Assembly (NCBI GenBank): GCA_018823175.1
Contig: JAHJIY010000098.1
Location: forward strand, 1 to 39,926
Length of the DNA: 39,926 nt
Source: Pseudomonadota bacterium
GTDB lineage: Bacteria; Desulfobacterota; Desulfobulbia; Desulfobulbales; JAHJIY01
Direction of reading: 5' to 3'
A program made the translations under genes and the position numbers. The notes beneath the pieces are model-generated. The model did no database searches. It was not told where the DNA came from and was given only the letters and a program-made list of their open reading frames with translations. Shown here piece after piece: positions 30,639 to 39,187 of this stretch. Every line of letters starts with the position of its first letter. Positions within the stretch are counted from its first letter, which is position 1.

Positions 30639-31195
30639 TGGCCTGTTCAATACTGGTTGATTCCTGCTCGTATTTCCGACTTGCCCAAAGCCTGCACCCC
30701 CTTTTAAATACACCTTTCTGTGAACAGAAGCACTCGCTTGGTGTTATCAAAGAGCTTCAGGATGAATACAAGAAAAACTCTGCTCTGAAACACAAATTTT
30801 TCTGGGTAGATCAGCTGGAGTTTGCCGAAAACAGGAAAAGATGCTTTTCAATTTCGGCCAATCAGAAGGGTGACATCCAAAATGCCTTCTACTTTATCAG
30901 AGAAACGGCACGTGACATGGGACTCGGAGTTTCAAGGGTTGACATAACCTGTTTGGCTCATGCCTATGTTCTGCAAATCCCGGTTGTCTCAGATGATAGT
31001 GATTTTCTGATTCTGGCCAAAGAGTACGATATAACTTTTCACAAAACACTTGAAATACTAAAGATAATGTACGACTGTGGCCATATTACGCTCAAGCAGG
31101 TAAGAACAATTGCAGAATATTGGCAATATTTGAAAGACACACCAAAATCATACAAAAAAGATTTTAAACGGCTATTCGGCGAACCAGTACCATAA
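30638..31195 (+). CDS. PIN-domain protein (toxin-like partner)
   Basis: 185 aa. PIN-type acidic residues can be placed: SILVDSCSYF (Asp8), VIKELQDEY (Glu), RVDITCLAHAY (Asp) and SDDSDFLIL (Asp), with an alpha/beta order that fits a ribonuclease fold. It is translationally coupled to the XRE-ImmA gene, as in ImmA/IrrE plus PIN (DUF4411-like) toxin-antitoxin pairs. Expected activity is RNA cleavage, held off by the upstream protein. The N-terminus lacks the more usual VIDTS start, so the exact family is uncertain. Confidence 0.78.
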   Translation: MACSILVDSCSYFRLAQSLHPLLNTPFCEQKHSLGVIKELQDEYKKNSALKHKFFWVDQLEFAENRKRCFSISANQKGDIQNAFYFIRETARDMGLGVSRVDITCLAHAYVLQIPVVSDDSDFLILAKEYDITFHKTLEILKIMYDCGHITLKQVRTIAEYWQYLKDTPKSYKKDFKRLFGEPVP

Positions 31196-31198
31196 ACA

Positions 31199-31708
31199 TC
31201 AAGCCACCATCCCCTGCACAAAAACTTCCACGAACTCTTTCATCTTGGCCAGAATCCGCTCCCCAATACCCCTAGCCTGCAACACACTGGGCCGGTTATC
31301 CAGGCACTTGAAAATATCATCTCGCAACGGTTCCTGTTCACTGAAGATATAGGCGGCGCTCAGGGCCAGTACTTTCTGTTCCTGCCAGTACTTTTCAAAC
31401 TCATCGGGAATGGCGTCGGTATCGTCAATTTTCGGCAGATGTTCTTCAATAAACTTCTCGATCAGTTCCCGCTTGCTGCGCAGGTCAACCTCACCGGCCA
31501 GCATATCCATAATTGCTTTCTTCTGTTTGGCTGCGTCCTTAGTTTCAGATAGTTTCAATCTGGCCAAAAACTTCGGGATATAAGCAAAATTGATTTCATC
31601 GCGGTGAATCAACTCAAGCTCAAAGTCCACATCCTCCAGAATGGAGCTTTTCTCTTTCTTGCGATCACCCTTGACCTTGTCGTACAGATCAAGATATTTG
31701 CTCAGGTT
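31199..31708 (-). pseudogene. hsdR: Type I restriction enzyme HsdR, C-terminal fragment
   Basis: 170 codons of the HsdR C-terminus are left: NLSKYLDLYDKVKGDRKKEK, SSILEDVDFELELIHRDEIN, LRSKRELIEKFIEEHLPKID, with the closing FVQGMVA. A full HsdR is near 1000 aa, so nuclease and helicase domains are gone. In-frame stop and a G-rich repeat lie directly upstream, where similarity ends. No hsdM or hsdS is in the window. It is a relic of a type I system disrupted by the insertion that brought the flanking repeats or the PIN module. Confidence 0.88.
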
Positions 31709-31742
31709 GGTGGGTTGGGGTCATGGTGGGTTGGGGTTGGGG
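31705..31742 (+). repeat. G-rich tandem tract with quadruplex potential
   Basis: Repeated units GGTGGGTTGGGG and GTTGGGG give five runs of three or more G within 38 nt on the plus strand, fitting the G-quadruplex pattern. It starts exactly where the hsdR similarity ends, which makes it a possible rearrangement point. Confidence 0.6.
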
Positions 31743-31751
31743 TCACCCATT

Positions 31752-31829
31752 ACAAGATACCAGATAAGGGTTAAATTTGACCTGACAGGACAAGTGAAGA
31801 TATACAGTAGGCAGCTCAAATTTACAGGT
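31752..31829. repeat. 78-bp direct repeat, right copy
   Basis: Right partner of 29247-29324 (66 of 78 identical). It lies between the broken hsdR end and the hslO remnant, so it marks the right edge of the toxin-antitoxin patch. Confidence 0.75.
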
Positions 31830-31927
31830 CAAGATATGCAAGAAATATTTTTAATCGAACACCATAGAAAATAATTAAGTAAACTGTCCCCGGAACTATT
31901 TTTACAACACTTAAACCGAAATTTTTA

Positions 31928-32116
31928 GATAGCGGCCGGGTCGAGTTTTTCTGCCGATGTTCAAAAGACAAAATGACCGGATATTTGCGAAGTCTGGCCA
32001 AAGAGGACAAGAATGATCTCCTGGAAAATGATCCGTTCCCTGTGATCATCCGCTGCCATCACTGTAATTCCGCCTATCAGTTCAACAAGGCTGACTTGAT
32101 GACACTTGCCGACTAA
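31928..32116 (+). pseudogene. hslO: Hsp33 (HslO) C-terminal remnant
   Basis: 62 codons plus stop match the redox-switch domain of Hsp33: DSGRVEFFCRCSKDKMTGYL, SLAKEDKNDLLENDP, VIIRCHHCNSAYQFNKADL. The four zinc-binding Cys are present as CRC and CHHC (the CXC and CXXC pair of the family). The N-terminal chaperone domain is missing; upstream sequence from about 31925 is unrelated. It is therefore the 3' end of a gene cut off by rearrangement, with no ribosome binding site. Confidence 0.88.
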
Positions 32117-32261
32117 CGCTAAAAAATCCTTATTTGAAAATCATTTATTAGTTATTTCAAACAGTTAATGTTGCCTGCCCCCAGCTTCCAGATTTGGCTT
32201 AGAGGTCACTTTTTCTAGGCTAAAAGGAGGTTCTAAGAAAAAAAACAAGCAGTTTTTTGGG

Positions 32262-32711
32262 CTAATTAAACGGGTTATCAACTACTTGGCTTGGCCTGAC
32301 CCCGCCTGAGAGGAAGAGCGATAGAACGGTGGCTTTTTTACTCTCTTGGTTTTTTATAGAGCATTCCCAAACCACAGCAACCCGCCAACCTTTCTTTTTG
32401 AGATCGGCTATATTGCGTTGATCACGCTCAACATTCGCGGCAATCTTGTTCGCCCAAAATTCTTTCCGAGTCGTTGGCAACTTTGATTTTGGACATCCTG
32501 CGTGGCTATGCCAAAAACAGCCATTCACAAAGATTACAGCCCTGTGTTTTTTCAAAACGATATCCGGCTTGCCGGGGAGTTTTGATTTGAGCCGATACCT
32601 GAAACCCGCAGCCCAAAGCATTTTACGGATGAAAATCTCCGGGGTGGTATCTCTCCCCCTAACCCGAGACATACAGCGATGACGCTGTTTGGGTGTCATG
32701 AAATCAGTCAT
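32262..32711 (-). CDS. vsr: Very short patch repair endonuclease Vsr
   Basis: 149 aa. Vsr marks: MTPKQRHRCMSRVRGRDTTP, LPGKPDIVLKKHRAVIFVNG with catalytic Asp50, CFWHSHAGC with the His/Cys zinc site, and RDQRNIADLKKKGWRVAVVWEC. Vsr nicks T:G mismatches formed by deamination of 5-methylcytosine, and is encoded with C5-cytosine methyltransferases. Here the methyltransferase is at 37650-38750 on the same strand, separated by the ATPase-kinase and receiver genes, so the four form one putative defence unit. Full length; ATG 32711 or TTG 32714 are possible starts. Confidence 0.93.
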   Translation of the reverse strand: MTDFMTPKQRHRCMSRVRGRDTTPEIFIRKMLWAAGFRYRLKSKLPGKPDIVLKKHRAVIFVNGCFWHSHAGCPKSKLPTTRKEFWANKIAANVERDQRNIADLKKKGWRVAVVWECSIKNQESKKATVLSLFLSGGVRPSQVVDNPFN

Positions 32712-32951
32712 CAAAAAGAATTATCCTTTGCGTCAATTGGAACCACTATGGGATGAACGCATTACGGAAATAATTTAAATGGACGGATTGCAGTACGGTT
32801 CCAATGTACAAGAGGTGTTTGAAGCGGTAATGACAGCAGAGTTTCTTAGATTTTTCAAAGTCTGTTGAATGAAACTCGGAAAGGCAACCCCTCGATAAGA
32901 AACAGGGATCCAGTTAATGGAAAGTGAGGGGATCATTGGCCACGGGCCACT

Positions 32952-34661
32952 TCAACGATCACAAAAAAGTCTCAACCACTCCGACTCAACGAGCCCGATT
33001 CTGGTCGCCTCGGTGCCCATATGAGCTGCGATTCTTTGGGCGTGGAGAGGTTTTAGCTCGGCTACCCACTCAATAATCATGCCCTGGACGTCAAACCGGA
33101 ACCGGTTGTCGTTTCGTTTAGCAACGACTGTGCCTCCCTGGCTTGGGATAAATTTTTGTTGCCAAAGCATCCCACGAATCTTACCTCCGGCGGCGAGACA
33201 TTGTGTGTTATTCTCCGGATCAATAATGACAATGCCGTTCCTTTTACCGACATTGCCACTCTTTGCATCAGCTTTGAGGCGCCAGAATGGGAAGTTCCAA
33301 GGCTCTGTCAATCTCTGACTGTCACAGATTGGCATTAAACACACGCTGTATTCCCATGGACTTTCTTCATTATTCTTATGGCGCACCACTGTTCCAAAAC
33401 TTAGCTTGCGGCCGTCATCTCCGTATTGAGTGCGGTTGCAGAACAAGGCGGCAAGTCTCTCTGCCCATGACTCGCCAGAGTTGAGCTTCTCATCGAAATC
33501 TTTTAGGAGTTGTGCTGTAATCCCGCGGAATCCCCCTTTCCCCAACTCCTTCTCTTGGTTGCTTTTTTTCAAAGATGCACGGAATTTCGTTTCACCACCG
33601 AGGAGCAACTCGCGAAATATCGGATCACAATCAAGTGCCTTACCTGCCGAATTCGTCCAGGTGCGTCCAGCCTTGACAATTGGTAACTGTTCAATCGCTG
33701 CCGAGGCTATTTTGCTAACGGTCTCGCGGTTGAGCCGCGTATCCTCGAGAACAGCAAGGATTTCATCACTCAAAAGATCAGGCAATTCATCAAAGGCGTC
33801 GCGGTCATCAAGCACCAAAGCTCGATGCAGGAGAAAGGCCCCGTCTAGTTTTGCATCGAATCTATCCATCAACCGCTTGGTATTTCTTCTGACAGATGCC
33901 AACCCGTGAAGCGCGAAAGCGGGCATTAGTCCATGGTGTAAACTCGCGAACTCGGAAATGACTGTATCCGCAAGGTCGGCCTCCTCGACCTCGTAAGGTT
34001 TATCCTCCGGTGGTCTGCCTGCGGTATGAGGTTTCCCAAAAATTGAAATTCGCGTAGCCCCGGAAATTAATTGCAGCTTTTCTTCAATTACATCCACTGG
34101 GCAACCCTGTTGAGTCAATTTTTCAAGCAAGCGATCCATGATCTGATGCAGGTTAGGCCTATCGGTATAGAGAGCACAGAGGCGGACATGGTGGGGCAGG
34201 GCGGCCGCACTTTTTTTGATCAATTCCGCAAGCAACGCGGAGACACCGTCCCCATCGTCAGTGTGTAAATCCCAGTCAAGAATCACAACATCAGCTCTTT
34301 CACACAAACAAAAAAGGTCGGATGTAGGGTCGCTTTTAAAGCCTTTCCTCGGTTCATAAAGAGCGCACACAATTCCGTATCGGGCAAAGCTTTCCATCAA
34401 ATCTCTTGGATGAAAGACCTCCGATCCCTCAATGGCATTATCATGTTTGACTGAGGAGTTTTCTTCTTCGTGTCCTGCATTATTTTTCTCAGTAGACGCT
34501 GTTTCATCGGTATACTGCGATTTCAAGCCACTAAAGGAGTTAGGAATGATGTTTTCATTGTCTTGCGGCGACTGATGGACATAAATTTTGTCGTCAACGA
34601 AAACTACGCTTTGCAAGTAGTTAGCGGCAGTCTTTCTTATAAAATCATCAAGGGAAGTCAT
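32952..34661 (-). CDS. Receiver-domain protein of the Dcm-Vsr defence cluster
   Basis: 569 aa. The N-terminal about 220 residues have a complete receiver signature: acidic pair VVFVDDKIYV (Asp23, 24), phosphoacceptor in ADVVILDWDLHTDDGDG (Asp129), Thr166 in LCALYTDRPN and Lys210 in ISIFGKPH. An acidic, low-complexity insert of about 60 residues separates the first strand from the rest. The following 350 residues are not recognisable; they are mixed helical/strand with GKGGFRGITAQLLKDFDEKL and a basic C-terminal region (HAQRIAAHMGTEATRIGL). It overlaps the upstream ATPase-kinase by four bases (ATGA). Inference: a phosphoacceptor output protein, maybe the effector or a switch on restriction. 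Confidence 0.75.
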   Translation of the reverse strand: MTSLDDFIRKTAANYLQSVVFVDDKIYVHQSPQDNENIIPNSFSGLKSQYTDETASTEKNNAGHEEENSSVKHDNAIEGSEVFHPRDLMESFARYGIVCALYEPRKGFKSDPTSDLFCLCERADVVILDWDLHTDDGDGVSALLAELIKKSAAALPHHVRLCALYTDRPNLHQIMDRLLEKLTQQGCPVDVIEEKLQLISGATRISIFGKPHTAGRPPEDKPYEVEEADLADTVISEFASLHHGLMPAFALHGLASVRRNTKRLMDRFDAKLDGAFLLHRALVLDDRDAFDELPDLLSDEILAVLEDTRLNRETVSKIASAAIEQLPIVKAGRTWTNSAGKALDCDPIFRELLLGGETKFRASLKKSNQEKELGKGGFRGITAQLLKDFDEKLNSGESWAERLAALFCNRTQYGDDGRKLSFGTVVRHKNNEESPWEYSVCLMPICDSQRLTEPWNFPFWRLKADAKSGNVGKRNGIVIIDPENNTQCLAAGGKIRGMLWQQKFIPSQGGTVVAKRNDNRFRFDVQGMIIEWVAELKPLHAQRIAAHMGTEATRIGLVESEWLRLFCDR

Positions 34662-37657
34662 GGGACCAACCTCAGGCTTGGAATACGGATATGGAAAGAA
34701 GCCCCGAGTCCTACAGGTGGAGCCTCGATAGAAAGGGCCATGTCCTCCGCCGCCAAGGCTCTGGCTGAAATGAACAAACCAAGTCCACGTCCACCTGGCT
34801 TTCGGCTGAAACCCCGTTCGAAGATTCGCTTACGGTCTCTTTCTTCAATTTCAGGTCCGTTATTGGCTACAACAAGAACTCCGGCCTCTGCGTCAAGTCG
34901 AATAATCCGTTCACCACGGACAGAAGATACCCAAAAAATAGCATTGTCGATGATGTTGATCAGTGCCGGATAGATCGTTGAGGGGAAACATTCAACCTGG
35001 GAAGCAAGAAAAGACTCGGTCCACTCCAATTTAACCTTATGACGTTCGAATCGGTTGGCGAAAAGATCCCTAATGTAGTTTCGCATGCTCTTTCCGGTGA
35101 TCGGAATCGCTTTGCGATAAAGGCGCCGTTGGAGAGGCGTGAAAAGGTTTAAATGGCCATCCAGGTGCTCAAAGCTGGTTTTAATCGACTCATAAATAGG
35201 GCGGAGGCCATCCGCACGCCGTGATATCTGCCCTAGATCTTGAACGCTACGTCGCACCTGCCTGATCGCGGCAGCAAATTCATGATTGATGATCGCTACA
35301 GCCAATCCTAATTGCACCATTTCAAAGTCTTGATCCGCCTGGTCTTCCAAGGCGAGCATCCGCTCCTCCAGCGCTTCCATCATTTCGGCGGGCTGTTCGC
35401 CATCGGAACCACGTAAGTTTTCAGCCAGCGACGCCAGCATGTCGCGGGCAGCCATCAAACCGTCTCGATGGCGAGTCTCAATTTCGGTCAGTTGATTCTC
35501 CCATTTCGAACGTAGGGCCTCTACTTCTTCGGGATGCATGTCCTGTATTGGTGTGCGGTTCATGTCTGCTTGGATATTTCGGATGGTTTCATCCAGGGCC
35601 AGTCTGGCCTTCTCGGTAATCGATGTAACCGTCCGTCTTGTCTCGGAAGCACTTTCATTCGCCATCTGGGAGGCCTGCTCCAGTTGCTTCCGGCGTTCGC
35701 TTGCCAAGGACTTTATTCTTTCGTCTAAACGTTTTCTCTGGTCGATATAAATCCTGGCCTGACGCGCCACTTCACCAAGTGTAGCACCAACCTCTTGCTC
35801 GAAGGGGCCGAACAGCTCTTTCTCCAGCCTAGAGTGTTCGGTAAGATAAGCCTCCCAGTCATCATTCAAAGATTTCGTCAGCGCAATACCCGAAGGCTTC
35901 TTCCGTTCATAATCCTTCCGCAGGGCTGCGATTGCAGAAGACGCATCCTGTTCTGCCCGAATCAGACTGGCTGCTGCTTTGTCCTGGTCGGTAATTTTTG
36001 ACGCAGCCTCCATTCGGCTCCGAGTCTGGGTTCTAAGGCTTGCGATTTGGGATTCAGGGAGTTTGTTGTTAACCCGATCGGAGAAGGTCTGTAAGCTCAA
36101 GGAGAATCGCTTCCGCCGCTCATTAGCTCTTTTTTGTTGATTCTCCAACGCCTTGGCGCGGCGCTTTGATTCAGCTTGATCTCGCTCAAAGGTTTCGGTG
36201 TGGGTACCGCCTTTTCGAAAAAATTCAGCTGCAAGTTGAACGAGCAAGTTCATCAAGATATCACGAAGGTCACGATATGCGGCGTTCGCCTGAAATCCTT
36301 CTCGACCAGCCTTTTCCTCGAGGTCAGGATTTTTATTCTTGGTGAGCAACACGGCCCCGAACATCCGGCGAAATGAAAAGAAATAGTAGCCAGACCCTTT
36401 GTTCCGGCGTTTCTCAACCTCTAACCAATCAAAAGAATGATCCCCGTATGGCAGAATTCGGATATTATCTCGGTAAACGTAAATACCTCCGAGGTTATTC
36501 AATTTGCTATTGATTCCGCCCCACTTTTCCGGATCCAAAATAGACTCCTTTTGGTGTCCTTGAATGTAGCCAAACAACATTTGAAACTCTCCGCACCCTG
36601 ACATCCTTCCTCGACTTCCCGGCCATGGAATCACCAAGTCGGGATATTCTTTTTCATACACCCGAAGCGATCCTTTGAATTGGCCGAACCCATCTACAGT
36701 TCCAGTCAGGAAATGGTCAGAAGAAGTCAGCAACTCTTCAGTCATGAAGAATGTTTCGGGCAACAAATATTCTTCACCAACCGGTGATCCCGGTAGCCAG
36801 CGCATGAATGAAGTTGAAATCGGAGCGGTTTGGCGATTCCCGAAAATTTGATCATAAAATCCAAGAAGTTGTTTTCTGAAACTAAAGTCTCCCTCTCGGT
36901 CTTCGGCCCGTAATTCAAGTTTTATGACGTGATTTGCCGGGCCAATAAGAAAATGGGTCCCCGATCCAGCGCCTGACAACGATAGCGCGTTGCTGTCTCG
37001 TTCCTCGAAAAATGAATTCAAATAAATCGGATCTGGATTAAATGATTTGATCTCTGCTAGGATTCGCTTGAAATTCGCCTCTGGATGTAAAGAAGCAATT
37101 GCCTCAACACTATCAATCAACCTATTTTTTAGATCCGCAACTTGAGATTTGGAGGGTAGTGTTCCACCTTTGAAAACATTAACTGGGAGATCAATATCCT
37201 CCAAATTCAAACCGGGGATTTCAAAGAGACCCCAGTGGAGCCAACATGCCACCAAATCGTGTAACCCATCTTCCCGTCGAGCCCGCGTGAGAACAAGGAC
37301 CTGACTCCCTAGCAACGCAATTGCCAATCGACCGATACCCTTTTCCCCTGTGATCGGGCGCTGAACCGCTCCGGGTGGGATGAAGTGTTTCGCGGAAGCG
37401 GTTCCGACTTTACTCTCCGTTCCGAGAACAAGCCATTTGTCCTCGAAGTCATCACGGGTCATTCCGACACCGTCGTCTCTTACAATGACAAATCCTTTAT
37501 CGCCTGGGCCGGCATCCTCAAAGTAGTCAACACGCACACTCTCGGCATATGCATCATGGGCATTTTTGAAAAGTTCACTTAAGGCATTCTGGATCGTGGC
37601 AATTTGCTGGCGCCCCAGCATATCAACAGCCCTGGCTCTAGTGCGAATTTTAGCCAT
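34658..37657 (-). CDS. Dual GHKL protein: MORC/MutL-type ATPase fused to histidine kinase
   Basis: 999 aa. An N-terminal GHKL ATPase has ALSELFKNAHDAYAE (N box, Glu28/Asn32), VRDDGVGM (59-66) and GEKGIGRLAIAL (104-115), like MORC, MutL and Hsp90. A middle part (about 520-770) is highly charged coiled coil. Then a kinase module: AIINHEFAAAIRQVRR with His792 as likely phosphoacceptor, a second N box NIIDNAIFW (near 905), VVANNGPEI (near 932) and GGRGLGLFISARAL (near 955). ATG 37657 has GAGG and overlaps dcm by eight bases; the receiver gene follows with a four-base overlap. MORC/MutL-like ATPases are known in restriction-modification loci; a complete kinase in the same chain is unusual. Confidence 0.82.
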   Translation of the reverse strand: MAKIRTRARAVDMLGRQQIATIQNALSELFKNAHDAYAESVRVDYFEDAGPGDKGFVIVRDDGVGMTRDDFEDKWLVLGTESKVGTASAKHFIPPGAVQRPITGEKGIGRLAIALLGSQVLVLTRARREDGLHDLVACWLHWGLFEIPGLNLEDIDLPVNVFKGGTLPSKSQVADLKNRLIDSVEAIASLHPEANFKRILAEIKSFNPDPIYLNSFFEERDSNALSLSGAGSGTHFLIGPANHVIKLELRAEDREGDFSFRKQLLGFYDQIFGNRQTAPISTSFMRWLPGSPVGEEYLLPETFFMTEELLTSSDHFLTGTVDGFGQFKGSLRVYEKEYPDLVIPWPGSRGRMSGCGEFQMLFGYIQGHQKESILDPEKWGGINSKLNNLGGIYVYRDNIRILPYGDHSFDWLEVEKRRNKGSGYYFFSFRRMFGAVLLTKNKNPDLEEKAGREGFQANAAYRDLRDILMNLLVQLAAEFFRKGGTHTETFERDQAESKRRAKALENQQKRANERRKRFSLSLQTFSDRVNNKLPESQIASLRTQTRSRMEAASKITDQDKAAASLIRAEQDASSAIAALRKDYERKKPSGIALTKSLNDDWEAYLTEHSRLEKELFGPFEQEVGATLGEVARQARIYIDQRKRLDERIKSLASERRKQLEQASQMANESASETRRTVTSITEKARLALDETIRNIQADMNRTPIQDMHPEEVEALRSKWENQLTEIETRHRDGLMAARDMLASLAENLRGSDGEQPAEMMEALEERMLALEDQADQDFEMVQLGLAVAIINHEFAAAIRQVRRSVQDLGQISRRADGLRPIYESIKTSFEHLDGHLNLFTPLQRRLYRKAIPITGKSMRNYIRDLFANRFERHKVKLEWTESFLASQVECFPSTIYPALINIIDNAIFWVSSVRGERIIRLDAEAGVLVVANNGPEIEERDRKRIFERGFSRKPGGRGLGLFISARALAAEDMALSIEAPPVGLGASFHIRIPSLRLVP

Positions 37658-38750
37658 CAATTGCCTCGATGTGTTTGATGAAGTGGCAACCCATTGCATG
37701 GGCCAGGTCAACGGGTACGGCATTGCCGATTTGTCTTGCCATTGAGTTTAGATTTCCTATGAATTCAAAACTGTCATCGAATCCTTGTAGTCGTGCGGCT
37801 TCCCTGATGCTTATAGCCCGGTCTTGTTCCGGATGCCCGAATCTGCCGTTGGAATAACTGATACAGCGAGTTGTTAATCCCGTCGCCGGTCTATTCCACC
37901 AAAGACGACCATAGCAATCAGTGTGCCCGGAATGAGCTTCACCATCTTCATTAGTGCGGGTATAACAAGGTGGCCAGAGATCCAATGACCAATTTCTGCG
38001 GCCGCCTCCGTCATGGGTGGATGCTTTAATCCTTTTCATGTTCAGTTCAGATAGTTTAGCGGCCCGATGATTCGGCAAACGAGAATCATTGTATGTCTCG
38101 CCTGCAGCAATGGCTGGAAGATCAGCAATTGCATCACGAACGGTTTTGTAAGGATTATCCTTGTCTTCGCCATGAGTTGGCGAAGGGATATTTATTTCGC
38201 CGTGTTTACTTGCCAATAAGACAAAACGACGACGAAGTTGCGGCGCACCATAGTCCTGGGCGGCAACAACTCCATAAGTGAGGTGATATCCCATCTCAAT
38301 CAGTAATTCTTTAAACGCCGGGAAAGGGCCTTTCTTATGCTTGGGGACTTTTTGTAGGCCCGGAACATTTTCTACAAAAACAAAGTCCGGTTTGTATTCT
38401 TCTACGAAAACTCCGAACTGGGTCAACAAACTCTTACGAGAGTCATTTTTCGGGCTTTCCGTGTTTTGCCGGGTGAAGGGCTGGCAGGGAGCACAACCAC
38501 AAAACAGTTTGTAGCTATCTTTGTATTTGTCTAGTGCTGGCTCCAGATCAGAAGCCTTAAGGTCAGTTATGCTTTTGCCGCAAAAAATGGTTTCGGGGAA
38601 GTTTTTGGTAAATGTGCTCTGAGCATCCGGGTCTATATCCAAGGCAAAAGCGATATCAATACCCGATTTCTGAAATCCGCTACTGGTCCCACCACAACCA
38701 CAGAAGAAATCGTATACGGCTATCTTATTATATTTATGATTTTTTTCCAT
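37650..38750 (-). CDS. dcm: DNA (cytosine-5) methyltransferase
   Basis: 366 aa with all core motifs: I (YDFFCGCGGTSSGF), IV with catalytic Cys89 in CAPCQPFTRQN, VI (FVFVENVPGL), VIII (YGAPQLRRRFVLLAS), IX (ARLQGFDDSF) and X (QIGNAVPVDLAHAMG). The target-recognition region between VIII and IX is about 110 residues long, so sequence specificity cannot be read. It methylates cytosine in host DNA, probably for self-marking. It is the first gene of a unit with the ATPase-kinase (8-nt overlap), receiver protein and Vsr. Two palindromes in its upstream region are operator candidates. The cognate nuclease is not obvious. Confidence 0.94.
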   Translation of the reverse strand: MEKNHKYNKIAVYDFFCGCGGTSSGFQKSGIDIAFALDIDPDAQSTFTKNFPETIFCGKSITDLKASDLEPALDKYKDSYKLFCGCAPCQPFTRQNTESPKNDSRKSLLTQFGVFVEEYKPDFVFVENVPGLQKVPKHKKGPFPAFKELLIEMGYHLTYGVVAAQDYGAPQLRRRFVLLASKHGEINIPSPTHGEDKDNPYKTVRDAIADLPAIAAGETYNDSRLPNHRAAKLSELNMKRIKASTHDGGGRRNWSLDLWPPCYTRTNEDGEAHSGHTDCYGRLWWNRPATGLTTRCISYSNGRFGHPEQDRAISIREAARLQGFDDSFEFIGNLNSMARQIGNAVPVDLAHAMGCHFIKHIEAIDG

Positions 38751-38839
38751 TGACGAACATATTTGTGTGTAATTAAAAACTTCTCATCTAATTTACTGTT
38801 ATTTCACTAGTTAAACAATCTAACAGACCGAAAAGTAAT

Positions 38840-38900
38840 GAACAATATCCAATTGTTCACCCGATGCCAGTCAACATATTTCCAAAACAGTTTAACTGTT
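38840..38900. promoter_or_regulatory. Two palindromic operator candidates upstream of dcm
   Basis: GAACAAT-ATCCA-ATTGTTC (38840-38858) and AACAGTT-T-AACTGTT (38886-38900) are perfect 7-bp inverted repeats, 90 and 136 nt before the dcm start in an AT-rich stretch. They resemble control sites used to delay restriction genes, but no C-protein gene is in the window. The regulator is unknown. Confidence 0.45.
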
Positions 38901-39187
38901 AGGATGAAGGTTACTGACATAAATAATAAATTGCACCAAACTTATGACTTACTGAACATTTAAACTGGACTTTTGTCAGATTTGATTAAGACATATGGTG
39001 TAAAGTTGTCAGGTTAGATATGAGTTTTTACACATAAGGGGCCATGACGATCAATCCTTTACAAAAATGACACCCGTCACCGACGACAAAATCAACGAAT
39101 CTTAAAAGCTATAGAAATTTGTTTTTGGTTCCAATTTGGGATAGCTAACAATATCATACCAGCCTCAGAATGAGAGCAGGTAGCGTC
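38901..39187. other. AT-rich intergenic stretch between dcm and the intron-type RT
   Basis: No gene or RNA was recognised. On the minus strand, past the stop of the broken reverse transcriptase, one frame reads AMAGVNALRRYLLSF before a stop near 39170. It could be continuous with the RT tail if one base were lost or gained in the A9 run at 39227-39235. Confidence 0.3.

Noticed and set aside
31861-31900. IS end suggested by AAACTGTCCCCGGAAC and a GGGGACAGTTAATG at 2296
   Set aside because: Short shared words without terminal inverted repeats, target duplications or transposase; not enough to call an element.
37658-37723. Extended N-terminus of the ATPase-kinase
   Set aside because: It lies within dcm, lacks a ribosome binding site, and the family-like start MAKIRTRARAVDML has GAGG in front.
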